A stretch of 9,759 nucleotides of DNA from Rhodoluna sp. (GTDB taxonomy: Bacteria > Actinomycetota > Actinomycetes > Actinomycetales > Microbacteriaceae), in assembly GCA_026393335.1 (NCBI GenBank), contig JAPLAJ010000162.1, positions 1 to 9,759 of the forward strand, in the 5' to 3' direction. The notes beneath the pieces were generated by a model, which saw only the letters and a list, made by a program, of their open reading frames with translations, was not told the DNA's origin and searched no databases. Numbering within the stretch: position 1 is the first letter of the stretch; each line of letters opens with the position of its first letter. Of the stretch, positions 1 to 6,388 are shown in pieces. A program made the position numbers and the translations under genes.

Positions 1-2
1 AC

Positions 3-75
3 GCGCTTCTAGCTCAATCGGCAGAGCAACTGACTCTTAATCAGTGGGTTCCGGGTTCGATTCCCGGGGAGCGCA
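3..75 (+). tRNA. tRNA-Lys (anticodon CUU)
   Basis: A complete 73-nt cloverleaf can be folded by eye. The acceptor stem pairs 3-9 with 68-74 (one T-G wobble). The anticodon stem pairs 29-33 with 41-45 around a 7-nt loop whose anticodon, 36-38, is CTT and reads AAG lysine codons. The T stem pairs 51-55 with 63-67 around the standard TTCGATT loop. The discriminator base is A75. The 3' CCA is not encoded (CGA follows), so it must be added after transcription. An intrinsic terminator starts one base after the tRNA. Confidence 0.97.
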
Positions 76-76
76 C

Positions 77-112
77 GAAACCCCAGTTCCTTCTCACGAG
101 GACTGGGGTTTC
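77..112 (+). terminator. Intrinsic terminator between tRNA-Lys and the convergent amidotransferase gene
   Basis: An 11-bp perfect stem pairs 77-87 with 102-112 and can be extended by a wobble and one more pair. The loop is about 10-14 nt. The G/C-rich core is flanked by an A-run on the left arm and a T-run on the right arm, so it can act on both strands. The T-tract after the stem is short and interrupted (TTTCTTC). It lies between the tRNA end at 75 and the minus-strand stop codon at 125, where it would serve both convergent transcripts. Confidence 0.85.
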
Positions 113-124
113 TTCAATATTGGC

Positions 125-856
125 CTAGCGGTTATGGAAAGCCAGAACCTGCTTAGCAAATGCTTCGGATAGATCCCATGCTTGTTTTCTGTAACTTGCT
201 GCAAGCTCGTGTGACTTGGCGATTTGTTCGTCGAGATCGATGCCTTCTCTAAGGAATGCGCGACGGTAGGTACTTAGCCAAGCTAACTGTTGGGAGAGGC
301 CTACTTCTGGGTGGAACTGAGTTGCCCAAGCACTTGAGCCAACTCTGAAGGCTTCTATTGTGCCATTGCTTTCGCCGAGAAGGACAGCGTTTTCTGGTAG
401 TTCAAAAGTGTCGTAGTGAAATTGAAAAGCGTCTGCTGTTTCACCTAATGATCCAATTACAGGATCGTTGGCAGCTTCTGGAAGCATGTCTACTTTTGTC
501 CAAGCAAACTCTCCTGCATCAGCTTTATAGACTCGAGCGCCTGCAGCTGAGGCAAGCAGTTGGGAACCAAAGCAAAGCCCTAGAAGTGGAGTCTCTGTTT
601 TTAGGGCCCACTCCATAATCTTGCGTTCATGGCTCATCCAAGGGTGTTCTGCTTCTTCTAACACACCTGCGTGAGCACCTAGTGAAATGACCCCTGAATA
701 CTGATTTAGCGTGTTTAGTTTAGGAAGTCCATCACCGTCATTCTGGACATCCCAGGTATTCATGACAATTCCAGCTTCGGCAATCGGGTTAGCCATCTCG
801 TTGAGGTGGTCATCGATGTCGTGAACGATAACAAGAATCTTCGGCTGGGTACTCAT
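125..856 (-). CDS. Stand-alone class I glutamine amidotransferase (GMP synthase GATase-like)
   Basis: The 243-aa protein is a type 1 glutamine amidotransferase domain, which releases ammonia from glutamine. The nucleophile elbow GLCFGSQ carries Cys95, and the catalytic His-Glu pair is H182 and E184 in the motif QFHPE. The fold resembles the GATase half of GuaA, but no synthetase domain is fused or adjacent, so the ammonia acceptor is unknown. A start 19 codons upstream (913) is open. The start at 856 is preferred because AAAGGA lies just upstream and the mature fold begins at once (KILVIVHD). The extra N-terminus is not typical of the domain. The gene is 90 bp downstream of metY on the same strand and probably shares its transcript. 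It could alternatively hydrolyse a gamma-glutamyl compound. Family assignment is firm, substrate is not. Confidence 0.85.
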   Translation of the reverse strand: MSTQPKILVIVHDIDDHLNEMANPIAEAGIVMNTWDVQNDGDGLPKLNTLNQYSGVISLGAHAGVLEEAEHPWMSHERKIMEWALKTETPLLGLCFGSQLLASAAGARVYKADAGEFAWTKVDMLPEAANDPVIGSLGETADAFQFHYDTFELPENAVLLGESNGTIEAFRVGSSAWATQFHPEVGLSQQLAWLSTYRRAFLREGIDLDEQIAKSHELAASYRKQAWDLSEAFAKQVLAFHNR

Positions 857-859
857 CGG

Positions 860-866
860 TTCCTTT
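860..866 (-). promoter_or_regulatory. Ribosome binding site that sets the amidotransferase start
   Basis: Read on the minus strand, this is AAAGGAA, followed by CCG and then the ATG at 856-854. The purine-rich core is at normal distance from that ATG. The further-upstream ATG at 913 has no such element, which argues for the shorter 243-aa protein. Confidence 0.6.
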
Positions 867-946
867 CGCTGAGGCAATTCTAGGGGCAGTGAGCTATCTA
901 CTAAATGAGCCAAGGGATTGAATCAAATTTGTGTATCTTCTTCGAG

Positions 947-2251
947 CTATTTAGTTGCAGCAAACCCTAGTTCAAGATCAGCAATGAGGTCCTCTACTGT
1001 TTCTAGTCCAATGGATAGCCGGATAAGTCCTGGTGTTACTCCTGAGGCTAGCTGTTGGGCAGGGTTTAGTTGAGAGTGAGTGGTACTAGCTGGGTGGATA
1101 AGTAGAGATCTCACATCTCCGATGTTGGCAACATGCTTGAAGAGTTTTACTGACTCAACAAACTTTTCACCTTTGGCCGCTCCTCCTTTAATTTCAAATG
1201 ACATTACAGCGCCACAACCCTTCGGTGCATACTTCTGTCCAGCTGCATAGTCCGGCGATGAGGGGATACCTGCGTAGTTGACGAAATCAACCTGTGGATG
1301 CTTCTCAAGCCAGTTTGCTATCTTCACAGCGTTTTGATTGTGGCGATCCATTCGCACACTGAGAGTTGACATTCCTTGGAGAAGTTCGAAGGCGGTGGTG
1401 GGAGATATTGATGAACCCATATCTCTCAGTAGTTGAACTCTGGCCTTCACGATATAAGCGATGCTGTCACCTAGAGCATCGCTATAGGTGATGTCGTGAT
1501 ATGAAGGGTCAGGGGTAGTCAGTCCTGGGAACTTATCCGACTTAGACCACTTGAACGTTCCACCATCGACGATGGCACCAGCTATCACTGTTCCATGACC
1601 GGATAGGAATTTAGTAGCCGAGTGAATAACAATATCTGCGCCGTGTTTGAAAGGTTGAATCAGATACGGGCTAGCAACAGTGTTATCAACAATCATTGGA
1701 AGGCCGTGACGGTGAGCTATCTCCGAGATCCCTTCAATATCAAGAATTGCAACTCTAGGGTTACCAATACTTTCGCCGTAGAACAGTTTGGTGTTTGGCT
1801 TTATGGCAGCTTCCCAAGCAGCAAGGTCATCCTGATCATCAATGAAGGTTGTTTGAATGCCAAGTTTTGGCAAAGTGTATTTCAATAGGGAATAAGTGCC
1901 TCCATAAACTCTGGAAGATGCGACCACATGGTCACCGGCGTTAGCGATATTCAGAATTGAATAAGTTTCGGCCGCTTGACCAGAGGAAACGAGCAATGCT
2001 GCAGTTCCACCTTCAAGTGCAGCTATTCTCTGCTCGGCAAAGTCCTGGGTTGGGTTATTGATTCTTGTGTAGATGTTCCCCGCTTCAGCTAAACCAAAGA
2101 GATTTCTTGCATGCTCGGCAGATTTAAACAGATAAGCAGCGGTGTTATAAATCGGTGGAACTATTGATCCAGTTGTTGGTTCAACTGTGTATCCGGAGTG
2201 GATTTGCTTGGTTTCAAATCCCCAGTTGCCTGTATTTTCATTCATCGTCAT
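947..2251 (-). CDS. metY: O-acetylhomoserine sulfhydrylase (O-acetylhomoserine aminocarboxypropyltransferase)
   Basis: The 434-aa protein is a full-length Cys/Met-metabolism PLP enzyme of the MetY type, which converts O-acetylhomoserine plus sulfide to homocysteine and acetate in methionine synthesis. Visible motifs are Y61-T-R-I-N-N-P-T, which contacts the PLP of a neighbouring subunit, S90-G-Q-A-A, D189 in VDNTVASPY, which holds the pyridine nitrogen, and the Schiff-base lysine K214 in SATKFLSGHG. The MetY identity over cystathionine gamma-synthase (MetB) rests on the length (434 rather than about 380) and the N-terminal region ETKQIHSGY. Start: ATG at 2251, with a second in-frame ATG two codons on. 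A purine stretch (GAGAGAAAG) precedes the first. metX is not adjacent; the next gene is the amidotransferase. No frame damage is seen. Confidence 0.95.
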   Translation of the reverse strand: MTMNENTGNWGFETKQIHSGYTVEPTTGSIVPPIYNTAAYLFKSAEHARNLFGLAEAGNIYTRINNPTQDFAEQRIAALEGGTAALLVSSGQAAETYSILNIANAGDHVVASSRVYGGTYSLLKYTLPKLGIQTTFIDDQDDLAAWEAAIKPNTKLFYGESIGNPRVAILDIEGISEIAHRHGLPMIVDNTVASPYLIQPFKHGADIVIHSATKFLSGHGTVIAGAIVDGGTFKWSKSDKFPGLTTPDPSYHDITYSDALGDSIAYIVKARVQLLRDMGSSISPTTAFELLQGMSTLSVRMDRHNQNAVKIANWLEKHPQVDFVNYAGIPSSPDYAAGQKYAPKGCGAVMSFEIKGGAAKGEKFVESVKLFKHVANIGDVRSLLIHPASTTHSQLNPAQQLASGVTPGLIRLSIGLETVEDLIADLELGFAATK

Positions 2252-2460
2252 TGATGCTTTCTCTCGTGGAGTTGTACATTAACCAGCGTAGGGACTTACA
2301 AGCTTTTATTAACTCAGTGTCGCCCAAGGTATATAGAACCTTTATCAAAGGCTGCTAGGGCTGATTACTTGAAGGCTAACCTTCGCCTAGGTTCACTAGC
2401 CATAGTGATGGAGGTGTGATGACTCACTCAGCGCTAGCTTGCCGAGATGGTGACAACTCT

Positions 2461-2469
2461 TGTGGATAA
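2461..2469 (-). promoter_or_regulatory. Perfect DnaA-box match
   Basis: The plus strand reads TGTGGATAA, so the minus strand is TTATCCACA, identical to the strongest Escherichia coli DnaA box. It lies 43 bp upstream of the GNAT-SprT start codon. A perfect 9-mer on either strand is expected by chance about once per 130 kb of even composition, so one in this window is suggestive but not compelling. Origins normally have many boxes, and I see only one here. It could be a DnaA-regulated promoter or a coincidence. Confidence 0.35.
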
Positions 2470-2496
2470 ATAACCCTAAGTTTGCTCACACACGGT

Positions 2497-2502
2497 TAGC
2501 CT
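2497..2502 (+). promoter_or_regulatory. Candidate -10 element for the GNAT-SprT gene
   Basis: TAGCCT fits the actinobacterial -10 pattern TANNNT and ends 9 nt before the ATG at 2512. Transcription would then begin about 2-3 nt upstream of the start codon, giving an almost leaderless mRNA. This agrees with the lack of a good ribosome binding site (only GAG before the ATG). The same hexamer appears before crtB. No -35 element is recognisable. Confidence 0.4.
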
Positions 2503-2511
2503 GTCTTTGAG

Positions 2512-3330
2512 ATGATAGCCACACTTACTAGAGCCACTCCAAGACTTAGCAGAGCAGGTCTTGAGCTTGAGCCTATTGGTGAGAGTTTGTGGGCTGTCAC
2601 AAGATCCGGGGAACCTGTTGCTGAACTAGGGTTTGCTGAGTTTAAAGATCAAGGACCTTCAGCTTCTTTAGTTATTGGTAAGAGTCAGCAGGGGAGCATG
2701 GCCTGGATAGCTGAAGGCATTCGAGTTCTTATGGACTATGCCTTTGATGAATACAAGTTAGGAAAAGTTACCGCCCGGGCTTCTGTAGATCAGCTATCTT
2801 TGCTGGCTTGCCTTGAAGATTTTGGCTTTGTGGAGAAATCTAGAAGTAATGAGGGTAAGAAGATTCGACTAGTTGCTGATCGCTGGGATTACATCAGAGC
2901 ATTAGCTGAAACAGAGATGTTAGAGAAACTAGAAGATCGTGAGTGGAGCTTTGGTTTTGATAGTGGTCGAAGAAGAGCAGGTATGTGCTCCTATAACGAC
3001 AAGAAGATAACAGTAAGTAAGTATCTAGCTCTAGTTCATTCCATTGATGATGTTATGCAAACAGTTCTGCACGAGATAGCTCATGCTTTGTGTGGCCCTA
3101 AAGAAGGTCACAGCAAGAAGTGGTTAGCCACAGCTAAGAAGATTGGTTATCGTAACGATAAATACACCGGTCAAGAGATTGCTGCTGCTTATGCACCTTA
3201 TAAAGGACTGTGTCCTAATGGGCATGAGCATTTTAGATATAGAAAACCTTCAAGGCTTTATAGTTGTCAGCACTGCAGCAATGGCTATAACAGTAGATAC
3301 ATGATTGATTGGTCAGCGAGAACTAACTAA
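2512..3330 (+). CDS. GNAT-like domain fused to a SprT-like zinc metalloprotease
   Basis: The 272-aa protein has two parts. Residues about 15-130 resemble a RimJ/RimL-type GNAT acetyltransferase, including VMDYAF-like helix residues 72-78 (VLMDYAF) and a LEDFGFVEK strand-helix end at 101-109. However, the acetyl-CoA loop (Q60-G61-S62-M63-A64) lacks the second glycine of Q/RxxGxG/A, so acetylation is doubtful. Residues about 135-267 form a SprT-like domain: H187-E188-I-A-H191 is the HExxH zinc site with catalytic Glu188, H200 is the likely third ligand, and a terminal zinc ribbon uses C234, H238, C252 and C255. SprT/Spartan relatives cleave proteins crosslinked to DNA, so a cytosolic DNA-repair role is inferred. 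No signal peptide or membrane segment is seen. The gene is monocistronic, overlaps the convergent carotenoid operon by 8 nt, and probably uses a near-leaderless start. Protease assignment is firm, the role of the front domain is not. Confidence 0.85.
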   Translation: MIATLTRATPRLSRAGLELEPIGESLWAVTRSGEPVAELGFAEFKDQGPSASLVIGKSQQGSMAWIAEGIRVLMDYAFDEYKLGKVTARASVDQLSLLACLEDFGFVEKSRSNEGKKIRLVADRWDYIRALAETEMLEKLEDREWSFGFDSGRRRAGMCSYNDKKITVSKYLALVHSIDDVMQTVLHEIAHALCGPKEGHSKKWLATAKKIGYRNDKYTGQEIAAAYAPYKGLCPNGHEHFRYRKPSRLYSCQHCSNGYNSRYMIDWSARTN

Positions 3331-4189
3331 ATAGTGCTGACCAAATCATAATCATTGAAACTAATGCTCCTGCGAAGAAGTTCAACCAAATGAATTGACG
3401 CCATCCCTTATTAGCCTTCTCACAATCTGCATCTGTGATTTTCAAAAACGGAGCAAGGATAAGTAGATATGGCAGTGCAGCGATAGCTGCTAGTGGTCCT
3501 GGCCAAATAGTGTTCATAGCAAGTAGTCCCGCAATTGCATAACAGGCAAAGGCAAACCAAACTGTTGCTCGAGCACCAATCATGGTTGCGATGCTTGAGA
3601 TGCTAGCTTCACGATCTGCTTTGACATCTTGAACTGCACCAAAGGCATGGGAGGCAACTCCCCATAGAGTAAAGGCAAGAATGCTAGATAAAGGGGCAGG
3701 GGAACTCATGTCTAGTCCTGATAGTGACATGGCATAAATCATCGGACCTACGAAGTGACTAGCGGAGGTTAGCGAGTCCAGGAAGCCACGCTCCTTGAAG
3801 CGAAGCTTAGGAGCGCTGTATGCGATGACTGTGAAGATGAACAGGGTTAGCCATAATGCAGAAGTTAGATCTGAAACTGCGTAAAGGTAAACAAGGAAAG
3901 GAACACAGCTAAGGATTGAAGACCAGATTGTTAGCTTGTGATACTTCTTGTTTAGAAGAGCACCTTCAATGCCACCTTTGCGTGGGTTTCTTAGATCACT
4001 CTCATAGTCAAAGACATCGTTGATTCCATACATCAATAGGTTGTAAGGAATTAGGAAGAAGAAGGTTCCAATGATGAGGGTTAGATCTATTTCTCTGTTG
4101 AGGTAAAGATAGGTAGCTCCAAAAGGAAAAGCAGTGTTAATCCAGGACACTGGTCTTGAGGACCAGAACAGTTGCTTTACTGCGTTCAC
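3323..4189 (-). CDS. crtEb: UbiA-family prenyltransferase, probable lycopene elongase
   Basis: The 288-aa integral membrane protein belongs to the UbiA superfamily. The first Asp-rich motif is N57-D-V-F-D61-Y-E-S-D65 and the second is D188-V-K-A-D192, which together bind Mg-diphosphate of the allylic donor. About eight hydrophobic helices can be seen. As the last gene of a carotenoid operon with heterodimeric cyclase genes, it most likely adds C5 units from DMAPP to lycopene to make C45/C50 carotenoids, as CrtEb does in Corynebacterium. It starts with GTG at 4189, and the sequence GTGA overlaps the crtYf stop, so translation is probably coupled. Its stop codon lies inside the 3' end of the convergent GNAT-SprT gene, with no room for a terminator between. 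A quinone- or chlorophyll-type UbiA is a less likely alternative given the context. Confidence 0.8.
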   Translation of the reverse strand: MNAVKQLFWSSRPVSWINTAFPFGATYLYLNREIDLTLIIGTFFFLIPYNLLMYGINDVFDYESDLRNPRKGGIEGALLNKKYHKLTIWSSILSCVPFLVYLYAVSDLTSALWLTLFIFTVIAYSAPKLRFKERGFLDSLTSASHFVGPMIYAMSLSGLDMSSPAPLSSILAFTLWGVASHAFGAVQDVKADREASISSIATMIGARATVWFAFACYAIAGLLAMNTIWPGPLAAIAALPYLLILAPFLKITDADCEKANKGWRQFIWLNFFAGALVSMIMIWSALFS

Positions 4190-4476
4190 TTTTTCTCCTT
4201 AGTGAGCTTTGTCCAGATGATACTTACAGCCAGTACAGCAACCACTGTGTATGCAAAGTCTTCAATAGGTGCTAGACCCAACAATATTCCACTTATCTTG
4301 GTTTTGTCGTAACCAACAATCTCTAAACCAATGATGATGTTGTCAAAGACCAAGGTAACTATAAGCATCCAAAGCATGGTGAAGCCAATGGCTCGCCAAG
4401 GACTCTTTCTACTAACAAGATTTAGTGTCACAAAAGCGATGAACATAAAGGTCATGTTAAGTGCAAGGTAGGTCAT
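4186..4476 (-). CDS. crtYf: Lycopene cyclase subunit, second of the heterodimer
   Basis: The 96-aa membrane protein has about three transmembrane helices and the lycopene cyclase-domain signature P70-I-E-D73, preceded by D45 in LVFDNIIIG. Such half-size proteins (CrtYc/CrtYd, CrtYe/CrtYf) work in pairs in Actinobacteria to close the ends of lycopene or its C50 derivative. Start ATG at 4476 overlaps the previous gene's TGA as ATGA (4473-4476), and its own TGA overlaps the next GTG. The naming e/f versus c/d depends on whether the product is C50 epsilon-cyclised or C40 beta-cyclised, which cannot be read from this sequence. The UbiA gene next door favours the C50 version. Confidence 0.85.
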   Translation of the reverse strand: MTYLALNMTFMFIAFVTLNLVSRKSPWRAIGFTMLWMLIVTLVFDNIIIGLEIVGYDKTKISGILLGLAPIEDFAYTVVAVLAVSIIWTKLTKEKK

Positions 4477-4802
4477 TTGTTTAACCTCTTCTTGATCACT
4501 CTGGTTACTGTTGTGAACAGAGTTAGTGCTGTGTAGTTCAGAAGAAGTAAGAAGAAGAGTTCTTCAATGGGGAACTCAGGGGCTAGAACTATTCCAGTTA
4601 GGTGAGAGGTATCTCCTCTAAAGAAGATGCCCATAGCAATTCCTGCTACATCCCACAAAATAAAGAAGATGGTTGGAATAAGGATTGCAAAGGCTGCTGC
4701 CTTTTTGTTTATTGTGAAGGCTGTTCTAAAGCGCCAATCGAGGAGCCCTAATCCGACCAGAGAAAAGATCAGGCCGGATAGGTAGGTTGCTCCATAGGCC
4801 AC
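4473..4802 (-). CDS. crtYe: Lycopene cyclase subunit, first of the heterodimer
   Basis: The 109-aa membrane protein has about three transmembrane helices. It carries the conserved acidic signature P78-I-E-E81, followed by a hydrophobic helix, and D51 in ILWDVAGI. It pairs with the downstream 96-aa protein, and both have a PIE(D/E) motif and a mid-protein Asp in the same order, as expected for sister subunits. The start is GTG at 4802, whose G is also the last base of the crtI TAG stop (TAGTG). No in-frame ATG fits better. The lack of spacing argues for translational coupling and a matched dose of the subunits. A basic tail (RVIKKRLNK) ends the protein on the cytosolic side by the positive-inside rule. 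Confidence 0.85.
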   Translation of the reverse strand: MAYGATYLSGLIFSLVGLGLLDWRFRTAFTINKKAAAFAILIPTIFFILWDVAGIAMGIFFRGDTSHLTGIVLAPEFPIEELFFLLLLNYTALTLFTTVTRVIKKRLNK

Positions 4803-6388
4803 TAGTTCAAGCCCTTCCAGCCACCTTCAGCGATAGGTGCAATTTCTTTCTCAGTTGGTCCACTTGATTTGTCATCAATCATGAGCTTGTATACAAGCTC
4901 TGCACCGATAAGACACATTGGCAAACCAATACCTGGGATTGAGTGGTGACCTGCGTAGTAAAGACCCTTAACCTTCTTGCTCTTGTTCTTAGGTCTAAAG
5001 AATGCAGATTGTCTAAGTGTGTGAGCCATACCTAGAGCTGTACCTGACCAAGCGTTTAGCTCTTCAACAAAGTTCTTAGGTCCCATGGTTCTTCTAACCA
5101 CAATGCGCTCAGCTAGATCTGGAATATCACACCACTGTGCAATCTGATCAATGATGCGATCTGCTTCTGCTTCAAAAGCAGGATCTCCAGCTCTATCAAC
5201 ACCACCTCTACCAATAGAAGGGTCAGCTGCTGCTGGCACTAGAACGAAAAGGTTCTCATAACCATCAGGTGCTACAGATGGGTCAGTCTTACTCGGTGCA
5301 CAGATATACAAACTTGCAGGAGTTGCAACCTTGCTCTTGCCGTCTGCTTTCTTGAATACTTCAGCGAAGTTAGTAGCCCAGTCATCTGTATATAGAAGTG
5401 TGTGGTGATCGAGGTTATCGATCTTGCCTTTAACGCCTAGATACATAAGAAGAGCTGATGGTCCAGGGATTCTCTTATCCCACCACTTCTGCGGAAGTGA
5501 TTGGTATTTAGGTTCAAGTAGTTGAGTTTCAACGAAGTGAAGATCAGCATTAGCAACAACCACATCTGCTTCATAGGTAGCTTCTCCTACCTGGACACCT
5601 TTAACGTGACCGTTAGCGTCAACGTTGATCTTGTTCACAGGGGAGTTGGTGTGGATCTGAACGCCATGCTTTTTAGCAAGAGCTTCAACAGCTTCAATGA
5701 TTTTGTAGATACCACCCTGAGGGTAGAACACACCAACATTCATATCGATGTGTGTCATCAGGTGATACATGCTCGGTGTCTCATAAGGAGATGCACCTAG
5801 GAACACGGCAGGGAAGTTTAGAACCTTGCGTAATCTTTCATCTTTGACATGCTTTGCTGAGAAGCCATAAAGAGATGTGAGTAGGTGCTTGATGAATACT
5901 GCAGCCTTCTTCACAACATCAGAGTGTGTGAAGGACTTCATGTTCTGGAAGTTTGTATACAGGAAGTGCTTGTTAGCAAGTAAATAAGTTTGTTCGGCAC
6001 TGTCTAGATACTTCTGCACCATCTTGGCAGCCCCTGGTTCAATGGCTTCAAACTCAGCAAGGTTCTTCTCAAGGCTTTCGTGCATGAACATAGGTTCTTT
6101 TTGGCCTTCGAAGATTGTTCTGTATGCAGGGTCAAGACGAACTAGATCTAGTTCCTTATCTGCTGTTGTGCCCATGAGTTTGAAGAACTGGTCAAAGGCA
6201 TCTGGCATTAGGTACCAAGAGGGACCCATGTCGAAGGTGAAACCATCTTTTTCCCAAATGTAAGCGCGACCGCCAACCTTTTCTCTAGCTTCAAATAGCT
6301 GAACTTTCATTCCTGCTTTAGCAAGAAGGGCAGCGGTAGCTAGTCCTGCGATACCGCCACCGACGATAATTGCGCTTTTTTGGGTCAT
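4802..6388 (-). CDS. crtI: Phytoene desaturase
   Basis: The 528-aa FAD-dependent CrtI-type desaturase would convert phytoene to lycopene. The N-terminal Rossmann motif is G10-G-G12-I-A-G15, with E33 for the FAD ribose and G39-G-R41 following. MGPSWYL (54-60) is typical of carotenoid desaturases. The C-terminal FAD-contact block runs from G475 to about residue 503 (YYAGHHSIPGIG), followed by a 25-residue tail. Length is close to the family's usual 490-540, and the frame is uninterrupted. The ATG at 6388 overlaps the crtB stop as ATGA (6385-6388). It is intact although crtB upstream is broken. If the crtB break is real, this enzyme would have no substrate from its own operon. Confidence 0.95.
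   Translation of the reverse strand: MTQKSAIIVGGGIAGLATAALLAKAGMKVQLFEAREKVGGRAYIWEKDGFTFDMGPSWYLMPDAFDQFFKLMGTTADKELDLVRLDPAYRTIFEGQKEPMFMHESLEKNLAEFEAIEPGAAKMVQKYLDSAEQTYLLANKHFLYTNFQNMKSFTHSDVVKKAAVFIKHLLTSLYGFSAKHVKDERLRKVLNFPAVFLGASPYETPSMYHLMTHIDMNVGVFYPQGGIYKIIEAVEALAKKHGVQIHTNSPVNKINVDANGHVKGVQVGEATYEADVVVANADLHFVETQLLEPKYQSLPQKWWDKRIPGPSALLMYLGVKGKIDNLDHHTLLYTDDWATNFAEVFKKADGKSKVATPASLYICAPSKTDPSVAPDGYENLFVLVPAAADPSIGRGGVDRAGDPAFEAEADRIIDQIAQWCDIPDLAERIVVRRTMGPKNFVEELNAWSGTALGMAHTLRQSAFFRPKNKSKKVKGLYYAGHHSIPGIGLPMCLIGAELVYKLMIDDKSSGPTEKEIAPIAEGGWKGLN

Larger units (their letters stand above)
2252..2511. promoter_or_regulatory. Divergent intergenic region between metY and the GNAT-SprT gene, rich in inverted repeats
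   Basis: These 260 bp hold no convincing gene but must carry both promoters. Perfect short inverted repeats cluster in the metY-proximal half. They are AAGGT-N7-ACCTT (2326-2342), CCTTT-ATC-AAAGG (2339-2351), GAAGG-CTAA-CCTTC (2371-2384), AACCT-N6-AGGTT (2378-2393) and TCACTA-GCCA-TAGTGA (2393-2408). AGGT/ACCT cores recur among the first four. They may be operators or small RNA hairpins. I see no SAM-riboswitch consensus and none of the corynebacterial McbR-type TAGAC/GTCTA repeats that could control metY. The distal half carries the DnaA-box match and a -10-like element for the plus-strand gene. Confidence 0.5.

Noticed and set aside
1..124. tRNA end as an integration (att) site for a mobile element
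   Set aside because: No integrase gene and no repeat of the tRNA 3' end is seen elsewhere in the window; housekeeping genes follow directly.
358..618. Plus-strand open frame inside the amidotransferase gene
   Set aside because: It is antisense to a gene with clear catalytic motifs, has no ribosome binding site and shows no recognisable domain.
1622..1888. Plus-strand open frame inside metY
   Set aside because: Antisense shadow of a well-conserved PLP enzyme; no protein-like motifs.
2155..2358. Plus-strand open frame spanning the metY start and its upstream region
   Set aside because: It lacks a start signal and would run through the probable metY promoter; composition is not protein-like.
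2252..2400. SAM or cobalamin riboswitch upstream of metY
   Set aside because: Hairpins exist, but none of the conserved core sequences of the known SAM riboswitch classes could be recognised by eye. A covariance-model search with Infernal against Rfam would settle it.
2447..2473. Eight-codon open frame (MVTTLVDK) upstream of the GNAT-SprT gene, a possible leader peptide
   Set aside because: It has no ribosome binding site, no run of regulatory codons and no following hairpin, and it overlaps the DnaA-box match. Such a short frame is expected by chance.
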